Positions 63,550-64,000 of a stretch of 64,000 bases of DNA are shown here, piece after piece. The notes under the pieces are model-generated. The model was given only the letters and a program-made list of their open reading frames with translations, was not told the origin of the DNA and made no database searches. The translations under genes were made by a program, and so were the position numbers. The stretch comes from Rhodanobacter sp. B05 (GTDB lineage: Bacteria; Pseudomonadota; Gammaproteobacteria; Xanthomonadales; Rhodanobacteraceae), in the NCBI RefSeq assembly GCF_002001085.1, contig NZ_MUNU01000014.1, positions 1 through 64,000 on the forward strand, in the 5' to 3' direction. The first letter of the stretch is position 1. Every line of letters starts with the position of its first letter.

Positions 63550-64000
63550 ACGAATCGTATTCGCGGCATTTTACGCGACCTTTCTATGGCAATGCTTCTG
63601 CTTCTCGGCATGACGGTCTTCCCGGTCATGGCTCAGGATGCGATGACCTCGGTTCCGCAGACCTGGCAAATGCTCGACTACCTGGCCACCGACTACGCCG
63701 GTGCCGTGAAGGATGGCGCTGTGATCAGCACCTCCGAGTACGCCGAGATGCGGGAGTTCACGAGGACGGCTCGATCACGTATCGGTGCGTTGAAGCCGAC
63801 CGCTGCAATGCCTTCACTGTTGAAGCAGGCTGACACGCTGGTGGCGTCGGTTGATGCCAAGGCTGCACCCGCTCAGGTCGCGACACAGGCACATGCGCTG
63901 GCCGATGCGTTGCTGCAGGCGTACCCGGTCCCGACCGCACCGGAACGCGCTCCCGATCTGGCGCGCGGGGCAACGCTCTATCAAAACCAGTGCGCCGCCT
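63544..64000 (+). CDS. FTR1-family iron permease / cytochrome c fusion (5' part, runs off the window)
   Basis: Open reading frame without stop to the edge, 152 codons so far. The N-terminus is an export signal (NRIRGILRDLSMAMLLLLGM, cleavage near VMA-QD). A helical segment follows (WQMLDYLATDYAGAVKDGAV ... STSEYAEMREF) that I associate with FTR1 iron permeases carrying an N-terminal cytochrome c. The last visible residues, PDLARGATLYQNQCAA, are the run-up to a CxxCH haem motif. ATG 63544 is preferred over 63586 because it supplies the basic n-region; it sits inside the predicted Fur box. A role in ferrous-iron uptake is inferred. Confidence 0.7.
   Translation, partial: MITNRIRGILRDLSMAMLLLLGMTVFPVMAQDAMTSVPQTWQMLDYLATDYAGAVKDGAVISTSEYAEMREFTRTARSRIGALKPTAAMPSLLKQADTLVASVDAKAAPAQVATQAHALADALLQAYPVPTAPERAPDLARGATLYQNQCAA

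Overview
The window is a GC-rich gammaproteobacterial chromosome segment. Gene content and order (ndk-rlmN-pilF-rodZ-yfgM-bamB-der, a psrA-fadB-fadA operon, guaB-guaA, DUF1415, SelO, a Xanthomonas/Caulobacter-type TonB receptor locus) point to Xanthomonadales, most likely the Rhodanobacteraceae (Rhodanobacter/Dyella/Luteibacter-like). This is an inference from recognised families; no search was run. LAYOUT: 0-0.75 kb, an AT-rich orphan membrane-protein gene. 0.9-5.4 kb, rRNA modification (rsmC-rsuA), a YkgJ cysteine-cluster protein, DUF1415 and a lytic transglycosylase. 5.4-13 kb, selO, tRNA-Arg(CCU), an ALDH7 dehydrogenase, an SDR, a methyltransferase, pyrD and murB. 13-22 kb, a Kdp potassium-ATPase locus in which kdpB and kdpC are separated by a 70-codon gene and an outer-membrane porin gene; kdpD follows but no kdpE is present. 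22-28.9 kb, an M16 peptidase, a secreted ClpP-like protein, a large cloverleaf-shaped inverted-repeat element, a phospholipase-D lipoprotein and a small lipoprotein. 29-35 kb, an orphan gene, a HigBA toxin-antitoxin pair and the beta-oxidation operon psrA-fadB-fadA with two perfect PsrA-type operators. 35-47.9 kb, a conserved housekeeping block (ndk to der, folD, guaB, guaA, tadA). 48.5-59.7 kb, an accessory sugar locus: glucokinase-like kinase, 1071-residue TonB receptor, APC permease, GH2 exo-beta-glucosaminidase, LacI regulator and sulfotransferase. I read this as a candidate chitosan-oligosaccharide/glucosamine utilisation system. 59.8-62 kb, a divergent pair of a UBP-type zinc finger and a cyclic-nucleotide-domain thioredoxin-reductase-like flavoprotein. 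62-63.4 kb, small accessory genes including a broken one. 63.5 kb to the edge, the start of a predicted Fur-controlled FTR1/cytochrome c iron-uptake gene. CROSS-CUTTING THEME: several palindromic repeats sit exactly at gene ends and contribute functional bases. A REP doublet supplies the stop codons of both rsuA and ykgJ; a CTCTCCCC-type repeat encodes the last residues and stop of KdpC; its relative supplies the probable Shine-Dalgarno of guaA; and the cloverleaf element supplies the stop codon of the phospholipase-D gene. The cloverleaf (26162-26457) is the strongest candidate here for something undescribed: a near-perfect 32-bp outer stem encloses three hairpins, two of which carry mutually complementary 13-nt apical segments.
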